DNA of 35,360 nt from Tepidiphilus margaritifer DSM 15129 (GCF_000425565.1 NZ_AUDR01000002.1:1-35360); one strand, 5' to 3'. Numbered from the stretch's first letter, positions 17,591 through 26,642 are shown. Notes: generated by a model not told the origin, from the letters alone. Made by a program: numbers and translations.

Positions 17591-18772
17591 ATGATGGAGG
17601 CAGGGCACTGGTTGGCGCGGGCCCGGGCTCGCGAATCGATCTGGCGTGAATGGCGGCACGAACTGCACGCGCATCCCGAGCTCGCCTATGAGGAACGGCG
17701 CACCGCGGCTTTCGTCGCCCGGCAGCTGCGCTCCTTCGGGCTCGAACCGATCGAGGGGCTTGCCGGCACCGGCGTGGTGGCGGTGCTCGAGGGACGCGGC
17801 GGCGACGGCCCGATGATCGCGCTGCGTGCCGACATGGATGCTCTGCCCGTTGCCGAGGCCAATACCTTCGCCCATGCTTCGCGCGAACCGGGCAAGATGC
17901 ACGCCTGCGGTCACGACGGGCATACGACCATGCTCCTTGCCGCCGCGGAGCTGCTCGCTGCCGAGCCGGCATTTTCTGGCAGCGTCGTCTTCGTCTTCCA
18001 GCCGGCCGAGGAAGGAGGCGGCGGGGCGCGGCGCATGGTCGAGGAGGGGTTCTTCGAGCGCTTCCCCGTGCGCGAGCTCTACGGCATGCACAACTGGCCG
18101 GGACTGCCGGCGGGGCAGTTCGCGGTGCATTCCGGCCCGGTGATGGCGGGCACCGAGCGGTTCCGCATCGCCTTGCGCGGCCGCGGCACGCATGCGGCCA
18201 TGCCGCATCTGGGCAAAGACGTCGTCGTCGCGGGGGCGGCGCTCGTGCAGGCACTGCAGACGGTGGTGAGCCGCCAGGTGGATCCTTTGCAGCCGGTGGT
18301 GCTCTCGGTGACGCAGTTCCATGCCGGTCACGCCTTCAACGTGATCCCCGAGGAGGCGGAGCTCGCCGGAACCGTGCGCGCCTTCGCCCCGGAGCTTTTC
18401 GTCCGCATCCGCGAGGAGCTCGAGCGCATCGGAAAAGGGGTGGCCGATGCCTTCGGTCTTTCCTTGCGCGTCGAATGGGACGAGGGCTATCCTCCTACGA
18501 TCAACACCGCCGCCGAGGCGGCGCGCTGTGCCGAGGTCGCCGCGGCGCTCGTCGGGGCGCAGAATGTGCGTCGTGAAGAGCCGCCGTCGATGGGTGCGGA
18601 GGATTTCGCCTTCTTTTTGCAGCACCGTCCCGGAGCCTATGTCTGGATTGGTAATGGTGCGTCCGAAGGGGGTTGTCTCCTGCATAGTCCCCATTACGAC
18701 TTCAACGACGAGATCCTGCCTTTGGGTGCGGCCTATTGGGCAGCGCTCGCCACCCACGTGCTTGCGGCATGA
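17591..18772 (+). CDS. M20-family amidohydrolase (hippurate hydrolase/aminoacylase type)
   Basis: This 393-residue hydrolase uses two metals. The start is the ATG at 17591 or the next ATG at 17594, both after GGGGAGAGGG. Metal-site motifs are HACGHDGHTTM and QPAEEGGGGARRMVEEG, and the dimerisation domain begins at GRGTHAAMPHLGKD. The C-terminus has SMGAEDFAFFLQHRPG. Substrates in this group are N-acyl amino acids or amides; the exact one cannot be told. It overlaps the next gene by ATGA. Confidence 0.92.
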   Translation: MMEAGHWLARARARESIWREWRHELHAHPELAYEERRTAAFVARQLRSFGLEPIEGLAGTGVVAVLEGRGGDGPMIALRADMDALPVAEANTFAHASREPGKMHACGHDGHTTMLLAAAELLAAEPAFSGSVVFVFQPAEEGGGGARRMVEEGFFERFPVRELYGMHNWPGLPAGQFAVHSGPVMAGTERFRIALRGRGTHAAMPHLGKDVVVAGAALVQALQTVVSRQVDPLQPVVLSVTQFHAGHAFNVIPEEAELAGTVRAFAPELFVRIREELERIGKGVADAFGLSLRVEWDEGYPPTINTAAEAARCAEVAAALVGAQNVRREEPPSMGAEDFAFFLQHRPGAYVWIGNGASEGGCLLHSPHYDFNDEILPLGAAYWAALATHVLAA

Positions 18773-21270
18773 ATCTCCGAATCACCTTGCGCCTGCTGCG
18801 GCGCGATCTGCGCACGCCGGCGCTGGTGGCGATCGTCGCGGCACTTGCGCTTGCCGTGGCGGCCGTGGGTAGCATCCTCTGGCTCAACGACCGTCTGGGC
18901 CGGGCCTTGGTGAGCGAGGCGGGGGCTTGGCTCGGCGGGGACGCCATGATCACGGCCAACCGCCCCTGGCGTCCCGAAGTGCTGTCCTGGCTCGAGCAGT
19001 ATCCCGAAATCGAGCGCGTCCAGAGCGTGGCCATGGCCTCCGTGCTGCGCGCTGGCGAGCGCTGGCAGATGTCGTCGTTACGGGCGATTCCGCCGCGCTA
19101 TCCCCTGCGCGGGCAGTTTCTCTTGCGGCGCAGTGCCGACGGGCCGGAAGAATCCCTACGAGGAGGACCGGCGCCGGGGGAAATCTGGGTCGATGAACCG
19201 CTCGCGGGTCTGCTCGGTATCGAACCCGGCGACGAGGTTCGGGTGGGGCGTCTCACTCTGCGAGTATCGGCCATCGTGCGCGTCAATCCCGAACACGGCG
19301 GCGATTTTCTCGACCTGCTGCCGGAATCGTGGATCAACCTCGAGGATCTACCGGCGAGCGGCCTCATCGGTCCGGGCGTGCGGGCCCAGTGGCGCATCCA
19401 TTTGGCCGGAGCGGAATCGGCATTGCGCCGCGTGGCGCAGGAGGCGGCGGAGCACTTGGGTAAGGGGGAAGAGTTCGTCTCGCTCGAAGACGGTCAGCCG
19501 GCGGTGAAGACCCTGCTCGAGCAGACACAGCGGTTTCTGCGCCTTGCCGTGCTCGCGGCCGTGGCGCTCGCGGCCGTGGCCGTGGGGCTCGCCACGCGCC
19601 GCTTCGTGCGCGACCGGCTCGATGCCGCCGCCTTGCTGCGCTGCCTCGGAGCGAGCCGGCGGCAGGTGGCGGCGATCGTGCTGGGGGAGTTCGCCGCGGC
19701 GCTCGTACTCGCGCTGCTGCTCGGGGCGGCGCTGGGGCTCCTTGCTCAGCAAGGGTTTGCGGTGCTTGCGGCGCGGGTGGTGGAGACGGCGAACCTTCCC
19801 TCGCTGCGGTGGTGGGCCGCCTGGCCGGCGGGGCTGCTCGCCCTGCTGCTAGCCTTCGGGTTTGCCGTGCCGCAGCTCATGGCGCTCGCGCAGGTGACGC
19901 CGCTTGCCGTGCTGCGGCGCGACTGGGGCGGCTGGCGCGGAGGGGTGCTTGCCACCGCCTGCGCCGGGGCGCTGGCGCTGCTCGCACTCACGGTCCTGCT
20001 CGCCGGTGAGCTGCAACTGGCTTTGGGTGTCTTCGGGGGGCTGGCCGCGGGTTTCGCGCTGCTGCTGGTGGCGGGATCGAGCGGTTTTGCCGCCCTCAGG
20101 CGGCTTGCTGCGGGGACGGCGGTGCCTGTGCGCCTTGCTTGGCGCGCGCTCGGCAACCAGAAAGGACTCGCCGCCCTGCAGGCCGGGGCGCTCGCCCTGG
20201 GATTGGCAGCGCTGTGGCTGCTGGCCATCGTGCGGGGCGATCTGCTGGATGCCTGGCGTTTTCGCATCCCGCCCGATGCGCCCAACCGTTTTCTCATCAA
20301 CGTGCAGGCCGATCAGGTGGAGGCGCTGCGAGCGTCCTTTGCCGAGGCGGGGTTGGCCGCACCGCGCTTCTGGCCCATGGTACGGGGCGCGAGACTGGTG
20401 GCGATCGACGGCGTGCCGGTGAGCGACACGTCCTTTTCGGATCCGCGGGCGCAGCGCTTGATGCGCCACGAGTTCAACCTGAGCTACGGCACGATGTTGC
20501 CCGAAGAAAACCGGGTGGTGGCGGGACGCTGGCACGGCGAGGCGGGCGCGCCGAAGAACGCGCTCTCGGTCGAAGAGGGGTTGGCGCAGGCGTTCGGCCT
20601 GCGGTTGGGCAGCCGGCTGCGCTTCGTCATCGACCTGCAGGAGGTCGAAGGGGTCGTGACCAGCATTCGGCGGTTGCGTTGGGAGTCGATGAACGTCAAT
20701 TTCTTCGTCGTCACGCAGCCAGCGCTGCTCGAACCCTTTGCCGCCACCTGGATCACGAGCTACCGTCTGCCGCCGGGCCGGGAGGCTTTTGAGCGCATGC
20801 TGCTCGATCGCTTTCCCAATGTGACCGTGATCGACGTCGGTCGTATCCGCGAGCAGTTCGAACGCATGAGCGATCGGGTGGCGGCGCTGCTGCAAGCGGT
20901 GTTCGCCTTCACCCTGGGGGCCGGGGCATTGGTGCTGGCGGTAGGATGGATGCTGGGGCAGGAGGAGCGGCGCCAGCGCGTGGCCATCCTGCGCGCGCTG
21001 GGGGCGCGTCGCCGGCAGATCCTCGCCACGCTCGCGTTCGAGTTCGCCACGCTCGGCGCCGTGGGAGCGCTGGTCTCGGTCGCGCTCAGCGCCGGGATCG
21101 GCCTGTGGCTCGCGGCGTCGGTCTTCCGCCTGGAAGTGGCGCTCAGCTGGGGGCCTCTCGCCGCGGCCGCCGGGGTCGCCGTCGTGCTGGTGGCCGTTGC
21201 CGGCATGCTCACGGTGACGCCGCTGCTGCGCCGTCCGCCGCTCGAGGCGCTGCGCGCGAGCATCGTATAA
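18769..21270 (+). CDS. FtsX-like ABC transporter permease (YbbP type)
   Basis: This 833-residue inner-membrane permease has two FtsX-type halves. An N-terminal transmembrane helix (VAIVAALALAVAAVGSILWL) is followed by a large periplasmic domain to about residue 245. Next come a block of transmembrane segments, a second periplasmic domain (about 500-700), and three final helices with ERRQRVAILRALGARRRQIL between them. YbbP relatives pair with the ATPase YbbA and are thought to move lipids or release exported substrates. No ATP-binding gene is next to it; the upstream gene is the M20 hydrolase and the downstream one is thrC. Confidence 0.9.
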   Translation: MNLRITLRLLRRDLRTPALVAIVAALALAVAAVGSILWLNDRLGRALVSEAGAWLGGDAMITANRPWRPEVLSWLEQYPEIERVQSVAMASVLRAGERWQMSSLRAIPPRYPLRGQFLLRRSADGPEESLRGGPAPGEIWVDEPLAGLLGIEPGDEVRVGRLTLRVSAIVRVNPEHGGDFLDLLPESWINLEDLPASGLIGPGVRAQWRIHLAGAESALRRVAQEAAEHLGKGEEFVSLEDGQPAVKTLLEQTQRFLRLAVLAAVALAAVAVGLATRRFVRDRLDAAALLRCLGASRRQVAAIVLGEFAAALVLALLLGAALGLLAQQGFAVLAARVVETANLPSLRWWAAWPAGLLALLLAFGFAVPQLMALAQVTPLAVLRRDWGGWRGGVLATACAGALALLALTVLLAGELQLALGVFGGLAAGFALLLVAGSSGFAALRRLAAGTAVPVRLAWRALGNQKGLAALQAGALALGLAALWLLAIVRGDLLDAWRFRIPPDAPNRFLINVQADQVEALRASFAEAGLAAPRFWPMVRGARLVAIDGVPVSDTSFSDPRAQRLMRHEFNLSYGTMLPEENRVVAGRWHGEAGAPKNALSVEEGLAQAFGLRLGSRLRFVIDLQEVEGVVTSIRRLRWESMNVNFFVVTQPALLEPFAATWITSYRLPPGREAFERMLLDRFPNVTVIDVGRIREQFERMSDRVAALLQAVFAFTLGAGALVLAVGWMLGQEERRQRVAILRALGARRRQILATLAFEFATLGAVGALVSVALSAGIGLWLAASVFRLEVALSWGPLAAAAGVAVVLVAVAGMLTVTPLLRRPPLEALRASIV

Positions 21271-21271
21271 T
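21266..21271 (+). promoter_or_regulatory. Possible -10 element of thrC
   Basis: A perfect TATAAT overlaps the permease stop codon, 30 bases before the thrC start. No acceptable -35 is seen at the right distance, so this is a weak call. Confidence 0.25.
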
Positions 21272-21300
21272 CGCGGCTATCGTTCGATCTCGAGGTGGCC

Positions 21301-22731
21301 GTGGAGTACTTGTCGACACGCGGGCAGGCGCCCGTACTGAAGTTTTCCGACATCTTGCTGGAAGGGCTCGCCGCTGACGGCGGGCTCTATGTGCCGGCGC
21401 AGTATCCCCTTGTCTCTACCGCGGAGCTCGCGCGCCTGTCGCGCCTGCCTTATGGGGAACTCGCCTGGGAGCTGCTGCGTCGCTACATCGACGATATCGC
21501 CGAGGACGAGCTCGCCCGGCTGGTGGTGCGTACCTACACCGCAACGCGCTACCCCTTCGCCCGCCATCCGGCGCGCGCGGCGCGCATCACGCCGCTCACC
21601 TGGCTTGAAGAGGGGCGTTTCGGGCTGCTCGAGCTCTCCAATGGCCCTACGCTCGCCTTCAAGGACATGGCCCTGCAGCTGCTGGGCGAGCTTTTCGAGT
21701 ATGTGCTCGAGCGCCGTGATGAGCGCTTGAACATCCTTGGTGCCACTTCGGGCGATACCGGCTCGGCCGCCGAATATGCCATGCGCGGGCGCGAGCGCGT
21801 GCAGGTCTTCATGCTCTCGCCGGCCGGGCGCATGAGCCCGTTTCAGCGCGCGCAGATGTATTCGCTGCAGGAACCGAACATCCACAACCTCGCCGTCGAG
21901 GGGACCTTCGACGATGCCCAGGACATCGTCAAGGCGGTGAGCCAGGATGCCGATTTCAAGCGCCGTCACCGCATCGGCGCGGTCAATTCGATCAACTGGG
22001 CGCGCATCGCCGCGCAGGTGGTCTATTACTTCGCCGGTTACTTCCAGGCGGTCGAGCGCGTGGGCGAGCCGGTGGCTTTCGCCGTTCCCAGCGGCAACTT
22101 CGGCAACATCCTCGCCGGGCACATCGCCCGCCAGATGGGGCTACCCATCGGGCGCCTGATTTTGGCCACCAACGAGAACGACGTGCTCGACGAGTTTTTC
22201 CGCACCGGCGTCTACCGCCCTCGCGCATCGAGCGAGACGTTTGCCACGTCCAGCCCGTCGATGGACATCTCCAAGGCATCGAACTTCGAGCGCTTCGTTT
22301 TCGATCTGGTGGGGCGCGATCCGGAGGCGCTGCGCCAGCTGTGGCAGGCGCTGGAGACCCAGGGGCACTTCGATCTCGAGGGCACGCCGTATTGGGCGCG
22401 GCTACCGGAATTCGGTTTTGTCTCCGGTCGCAGCACGCATGCCGACCGGCTCGCGACCATCCGCGACGTCTGGACGCGCCACCGGGTGCTCATCGATCCG
22501 CACACGGCCGACGCGGTGACGGTGGCGCGGCGTGCCGGCATCGAGGACATGCCGGTGGTCGTGCTCGAGACGGCGCAGGCGGCGAAGTTCGCCGAGACGC
22601 TGCGCGAGGCAGTGGGGTTCGAACCGCCGCGCCCGGCCGAGCTCGCCGATCTGGAGCAGCGGCCGCAGCGCGTCACGCGCTTGCCGGCCGATGTGCAACA
22701 GGTGAAGGACTATATCGCGGCGCATGCCTGA
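21301..22731 (+). CDS. thrC: Threonine synthase
   Basis: This 476-residue PLP enzyme converts O-phosphohomoserine to threonine. GTG at 21301 gives MEYLSTRGQAP, the usual N-terminus, with GAGG five bases upstream; GTG at 21295 is less likely. The PLP lysine is Lys121 in SNGPTLAFKDMALQ. LGATSGDTGSAAEYAMRG is the phosphate-binding region and FAVPSGNFGNILAGHIARQM is also typical. The length fits the long proteobacterial form. It may share the mltG operon transcript or have its own promoter. Confidence 0.94.
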   Translation: MEYLSTRGQAPVLKFSDILLEGLAADGGLYVPAQYPLVSTAELARLSRLPYGELAWELLRRYIDDIAEDELARLVVRTYTATRYPFARHPARAARITPLTWLEEGRFGLLELSNGPTLAFKDMALQLLGELFEYVLERRDERLNILGATSGDTGSAAEYAMRGRERVQVFMLSPAGRMSPFQRAQMYSLQEPNIHNLAVEGTFDDAQDIVKAVSQDADFKRRHRIGAVNSINWARIAAQVVYYFAGYFQAVERVGEPVAFAVPSGNFGNILAGHIARQMGLPIGRLILATNENDVLDEFFRTGVYRPRASSETFATSSPSMDISKASNFERFVFDLVGRDPEALRQLWQALETQGHFDLEGTPYWARLPEFGFVSGRSTHADRLATIRDVWTRHRVLIDPHTADAVTVARRAGIEDMPVVVLETAQAAKFAETLREAVGFEPPRPAELADLEQRPQRVTRLPADVQQVKDYIAAHA

Positions 22732-22867
22732 GCAGCAGATTGGTCCAACGGCTCCGAGCGACCCGGTCCCGGTTGCCTTCGTCATGCCAGCGACGCAATG
22801 GCGCATCGATGGAACATGTAGTGTCGTGGTGAGCGGCCGGTAAAGAGACGGCGGCGACGGCGTGACG

Positions 22868-22889
22868 TCCCCGCCCGACCCGGCGGGGG
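22868..22889. other. Hairpin between thrC and the ATPase gene
   Basis: CCCCGCC and GGCGGGG form a 7-bp stem with a 6-base loop between two convergent genes. No T-run follows on either strand, so it is at best an atypical terminator. The rest of the 173-bp gap (22732-22904) shows nothing recognisable. Confidence 0.3.
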
Positions 22890-22904
22890 AGGTTGCACCT
22901 GCTT

Positions 22905-24146
22905 CTACGTACCCCAAAGGGAAGATAGCGGTGCCGCCCAGAGCCCGTCCCCGAGAGGCATCGTTTCGCTGCCGTCGTACAGCAATACGCCCATCTTGAA
23001 TTGGCTGCCTGCGAGGCTCGCCAGCTTCTTCAGCCCACGCAGATCGTTTTCCTTGACGGTGGCAGCCGCTTTGACCTCGACGCCTACCAGCTGGCCGGCA
23101 GCGTTCTCGATCACGATATCGACCTCGAACTTGTCTGCGTCCCGGTAGTACATCAGTCGATAGTCGCCATCTGCCGTGGTGGTATGCTTGCGCAATTCTC
23201 CAAAAACGAAGGTCTCCAGCACGCTGCCAAACCGCGTGCGATCCCGATGCACTTCCTCGGCGGTCAGATCCAGCAACGCCGCCAGCAAGCCGGAATCGAT
23301 GAACTGCAGCTTGGGCGTCTTCACCACGCGGTTCAGACGGTTGCGCGCCCAGACATCGATGCGCTCGAACAGGTACATCTGCTCGAATACGCCGACGTAA
23401 CGTGCCGCGGTCTTGCCGTCCAGGCCGACTTGGCCGCCGATGTGGGTGTAATTGCACATTTGACCTGCCGTCTGTGCCAGGGCACGCAGGAATCGCGGCA
23501 GATGGTCTAGTTTCTCGATGTTTGCCACATCACGGACGTCGCGCTGGATGATCGCGTCGATGTACTGACGCGCCCACGCCACACGACGCCTGGACGAGGT
23601 TCGAGAAAGTGCTTCCGGGTAGCCGCCGCGCAGCACGCGCTCGATCAGGTCGTTGCCCAGTGCAGGCCGATCTACCTGGAGTATTCGGCCAGCGAAAGCG
23701 CTGTCGATCCAGTTCGCCGATCGCAGCTCGATTTCGCTCTGCGACAAAGGCAGCAACGACAGGGTTTCCATCCGACCAGCGAGTGAGTCGGCGACGGTTG
23801 GCAATGTCATCAAGTTGGCCGATCCGGTGAGCAGGAAACGGCCTGGACGCCGGTCCTCGTCCACGCTCTTTTTGATGGCCAAGAGCAACTGGGGTGCTCG
23901 CTGGATTTCATCGATCACCGCGCGATCCAGGCTGCGAATCATCCCGACCGGATCTTCTCGCGCCGACAGCGAGGTCAGCGCATCATCCAGGGTCAGGTAG
24001 CGTAATCCCTGTTGCTCTGCGATGTGCCGCACCAGCGTCGTCTTGCCGGCTTGACGAGGACCGACCAACAGCACGACTGGCGTATCTAGCAGGGCCTCAG
24101 CGATGCGCGGTTCGATCCGACGCGGGAAAATGGCCGACATGTTCAT
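22905..24146 (-). CDS. DUF4143 AAA+ ATPase with winged helix and nuclease-like C-terminus
   Basis: This 413-residue protein starts at the ATG at 24146 (or 24140). Walker A is GPRQAGKTT at 29-37, Walker B AVIDE at 76-80 and a sensor-like LTGSAN at 106-111. Residues about 232-262 look like a winged helix (HIGGQVGLDGKTAARYVGVF). The DUF4143 domain ends in a PD-(D/E)XK-like pattern: Asp343 in FEVDIVI and Glu357/Lys359 in VGVEVKA. This widespread family is of unknown function and often mobile. Here it stands alone between housekeeping genes thrC and nadC, with four 22-bp repeats just before its start. Confidence 0.9.
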   Translation of the reverse strand: MNMSAIFPRRIEPRIAEALLDTPVVLLVGPRQAGKTTLVRHIAEQQGLRYLTLDDALTSLSAREDPVGMIRSLDRAVIDEIQRAPQLLLAIKKSVDEDRRPGRFLLTGSANLMTLPTVADSLAGRMETLSLLPLSQSEIELRSANWIDSAFAGRILQVDRPALGNDLIERVLRGGYPEALSRTSSRRRVAWARQYIDAIIQRDVRDVANIEKLDHLPRFLRALAQTAGQMCNYTHIGGQVGLDGKTAARYVGVFEQMYLFERIDVWARNRLNRVVKTPKLQFIDSGLLAALLDLTAEEVHRDRTRFGSVLETFVFGELRKHTTTADGDYRLMYYRDADKFEVDIVIENAAGQLVGVEVKAAATVKENDLRGLKKLASLAGSQFKMGVLLYDGSETMPLGDGLWAAPLSSLWGT

Positions 24147-24160
24147 GCGACCATGTTATC

Positions 24161-24248
24161 GTAAATTTCGGAATTGATCAACGTAAATTCCGGAAATAGT
24201 CATCGTAAATATCGGAATTTATGAGCGTGAATCACGGAACGGTTCCAT
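24161..24248. repeat. Four 22-bp direct repeats upstream of the DUF4143 gene
   Basis: Units start at exactly 24161, 24183, 24205 and 24227. The core is GTAAAT-N2-CGGAA; unit 4 is degenerate (GTGAATCACGGAA). The spacing of about two helical turns puts all cores on one DNA face. The array ends 14 bases before the ATPase ATG and so covers its likely promoter and leader. The remaining gap up to 24378 shows an 11-bp palindrome (24236-24246) and nothing else. Confidence 0.85.
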
Positions 24249-24378
24249 GTCTCTCCGAGGTTTTCATGCCGTGTGGGCGAGAGGGTGTCAGAATTCCCGT
24301 ATGTGGCGAGCGTAGAAGATGCCTCGAAAAACCTTCCCCTTCTCCTCGCCCTCCGATGAATCGGTCGAAATTCCGCAC

Positions 24379-25227
24379 TCAAGTTTCGAGCAGGCGCAGC
24401 GACAGGTCCACGGCCCGCACGTCCTTGGTGAGCTTGCCCACCGAGATGCGGTCGACGCCCGTCTCGGCGATCGCCCGCACCTGGTCGAGGTCGACGCCTC
24501 CGGAGACTTCGAGCTCGGCGCGGCCGGCGTTGATCCACACGGCTTCCTTCATCTGTTCGAGCGTCATGTTGTCGAGCAGGATCATCTGCGCCCCGGCTTC
24601 CAGCGCTTCGGCGAGTTCGTCGAGCGTCTCCACCTCCACCTGGATGAAGGCGTGCGCCGTCCCCAGCGCCTGGGCTCGCGCGAGCGCCTGGCGGATGCCG
24701 CCGGCGGCGATGATGTGGTTCTCCTTGATGAGGATGCCGTCGTAGAGCCCCAGCCGGTGGTTGGTGCCGCCGCCCACGTGCACGGCGTATTTCTGCGCCA
24801 GACGCAAGCCTGGCACCGTCTTGCGCGTGTCGACGATGCGAGCCCGCGTCCCCTCGACCGCGCGCACGTAGGCGCGCGTGGTGGTGGCCGTGCCGGAGAG
24901 CAGCTGCAGGAAGTTGAGCGCCGTGCGCTCGGCGGTGAGCAGCGCCCGGGCGTTCGCTTCCACTTCACACAGCGTCTGCCCGGGTGCGACTTCCGCTCCC
25001 TCGGCGGCGTGCCAGGTGAAGCTCGCCGAAGGGTCGAGCACGCGCAGCGTCGCCTCGAACCAGGGTTGGCCGCACAGGATCGCCGCTTCCCGGCTGATGA
25101 CCCGGGCGCGCACGCGCGCTTCGGCTTCGACCAGACGGGCGGTGAGATCGCCCGTACCGACGTCCTCAGCGAGCGCTTGGGCGACGTTACGTTGGACTTC
25201 GATGCGCAGGGCTTCGGTGAAAAGCAT
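24379..25227 (-). CDS. nadC: Nicotinate-nucleotide pyrophosphorylase (quinolinate phosphoribosyltransferase)
   Basis: This 282-residue enzyme makes nicotinate mononucleotide from quinolinate in NAD synthesis. The start is the ATG at 25227, with GAGAGGA eight bases upstream. Family motifs are LAEDVGTGDLTARL, LNFLQLLSGTATTTR, the DTRKTVPGLRLAQKYAV segment, GGGTNHRLGLYDGILIKENH, ILLDNM and EVSGGVDLDQVRAIAETGVD. nadA and nadB are not in the window. Confidence 0.95.
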   Translation of the reverse strand: MLFTEALRIEVQRNVAQALAEDVGTGDLTARLVEAEARVRARVISREAAILCGQPWFEATLRVLDPSASFTWHAAEGAEVAPGQTLCEVEANARALLTAERTALNFLQLLSGTATTTRAYVRAVEGTRARIVDTRKTVPGLRLAQKYAVHVGGGTNHRLGLYDGILIKENHIIAAGGIRQALARAQALGTAHAFIQVEVETLDELAEALEAGAQMILLDNMTLEQMKEAVWINAGRAELEVSGGVDLDQVRAIAETGVDRISVGKLTKDVRAVDLSLRLLET

Positions 25228-25280
25228 GATGGCATCCTCTCGGGGTGGCATGAGTGAGGGCTATGGTAGCATCGTCGGTC

Positions 25281-25958
25281 ATGAAATCAGAGAGCGGATT
25301 CCTGGAGGTCGACGGAGAAGTCGTGGAAGTGCGGCGCAAGCCCATCCGCCACTGGCATCTTCGCGTCGTGCCGCCCGACGGGCACCTGCGCGTGTCCATC
25401 CCTCTGCATGCCGATGGGGACGCGGTATCGGCCTGGATACGGGGAAAATCGGCCTGGGTGCAAAAACACCGCTCGCGCTTGCGCCGGGACCCGCCGGATC
25501 GGGTCTGGTTCTTCGGCGTTGCCTATCCTGTGAAAATATCGCCGGATGAACCGGCGAATCCGGCGGTCCTTTTCGGCGAACGGGAAGGATTCCTCGTGCG
25601 CGGTGTCCGCAACCTGGACGAAGGATGGACGCTCCTGCGCGCCTGGCAGGGCGAGCAGCTCGCCCGATGCCTGGCAGAAATGCTGCCCCGGTGGCAGGAG
25701 CGGATGCGTGCGCCTGCCGTTCATTGGCGCATCCGTCCGTGCACATCCATCTGGGGAAGCTGTACCCGGGCCACGAGGCGTTTGACGTTCAACCTCTATC
25801 TGGCCGAGCGCTCATCCGAGCTCATCGAATACGTGGTCGTCCACGAGCTCGCCCATCTGTTCCATGCGCACCACGGCCCGGCGTTCTGGGCCATGGTGGC
25901 GCGCTACCTGCCGGATTGGCAACAGCGGCGCAGTGCGCTCAGACGGCCACTGGGCTGA
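25281..25958 (+). CDS. YgjP-like (DUF45) metallopeptidase
   Basis: This 225-residue protein begins at the ATG at 25281; in-frame GTG 25254 and ATG 25263 are alternatives, and no ribosome-binding site decides between them. The zinc motif HELAH is at 188-192 with a third His at 198 (VVHELAHLFHAHHGPAFW), preceded by the WGSCT block at about 158. These are the markers of the M48-type YgjP/SprT-like group, whose substrates are unknown. It is divergent from nadC (53-base gap) and convergent with the OmpA gene (12-base gap). Confidence 0.88.
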   Translation: MKSESGFLEVDGEVVEVRRKPIRHWHLRVVPPDGHLRVSIPLHADGDAVSAWIRGKSAWVQKHRSRLRRDPPDRVWFFGVAYPVKISPDEPANPAVLFGEREGFLVRGVRNLDEGWTLLRAWQGEQLARCLAEMLPRWQERMRAPAVHWRIRPCTSIWGSCTRATRRLTFNLYLAERSSELIEYVVVHELAHLFHAHHGPAFWAMVARYLPDWQQRRSALRRPLG

Positions 25959-25970
25959 ATCTTCGGCCGG

Positions 25971-26642
25971 TCAGCCTTGGCCCTGCTGATCCACGATGGG
26001 CACGAGCAAAATCTCCACCCGGCGGTTCTTCGCCCGGCCCTCGGGAGTGCGGTTGTCGGCGATGGGACGGGTGGCGCCGAAGCCCACGGTCTGGATGCGG
26101 TTGGCCGGCACGCCGCGCTGGATGAGGTAGCTCGCCACCGCCTGAGCGCGGTTCTCCGACAGCGTCTGGTTGAAGGCCGCCGAACCGGTGGAGTCGGTGT
26201 GCCCCTCGATGCGCACGATGGTGTTGGGATACTGCTGCAGGCTCTGGGCGAGCTGGTCGAGTACGCTCATGAACTGCGGCTGCAGGGTGGCGCTGCCCGT
26301 TTGGAAGGTGATGGCCTCGGGCGCCTGCAGGCGGATGGTGTCGCCCTGGCGGTGGACCTCCACGCCGCTGCTCGCCATCTGGCGGCGCAGTTCGGCTTCC
26401 TGCTGGTCCATCTGGCGGCCGATGAGTCCGCCCACGGTGGCGCCCACCGCGGCGCCGATCAGCGTTCCCCCGGTTTTGGCGTTGTCGCTGGCCACGACCC
26501 GGCCGAGCACGCCGCCCGCCACCGCACCGATGGTGGCACCGGTGGCAGTCTTCGCATTCTCGCCGCGGTAGGGGTTTTCGGCGCAGGCGGCGAGCAGTGC
26601 CGTGGCGCCGAGAATGAGGAGGGGAAATCTCGTCTTCTTCAT
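25971..26642 (-). CDS. OmpA-family outer-membrane lipoprotein with glycine zipper
   Basis: This 223-residue lipoprotein starts at the ATG at 26642 (MKKTRFPLLILGATALLAAC), with a lipobox LLAAC for lipidation at Cys20. Residues about 32-75 are a glycine-zipper segment (GATIGAVAGGVLG, GAAVGATVGGLIG). Residues about 105-215 are an OmpA/peptidoglycan-binding domain: VRIEGHTDSTGS, NQTLSENRAQAVASYLI and GRAKNRRVEI. This YiaD-like architecture anchors the outer membrane to the wall. An in-frame ATG at 26681 overlaps the aceK stop as TAATG, but a signal peptide fits only the inner start. Confidence 0.9.
   Translation of the reverse strand: MKKTRFPLLILGATALLAACAENPYRGENAKTATGATIGAVAGGVLGRVVASDNAKTGGTLIGAAVGATVGGLIGRQMDQQEAELRRQMASSGVEVHRQGDTIRLQAPEAITFQTGSATLQPQFMSVLDQLAQSLQQYPNTIVRIEGHTDSTGSAAFNQTLSENRAQAVASYLIQRGVPANRIQTVGFGATRPIADNRTPEGRAKNRRVEILLVPIVDQQGQG

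Noticed and set aside
22868-22889. Intrinsic terminator for thrC
   Set aside because: The stem is good, but no T-run follows on either strand, so it is listed only as a hairpin.
24161-24248. CRISPR array
   Set aside because: The units are 22 bp with no unique spacers; the repeat core plus variable bases occupies the whole period, so this is an iteron or operator array.
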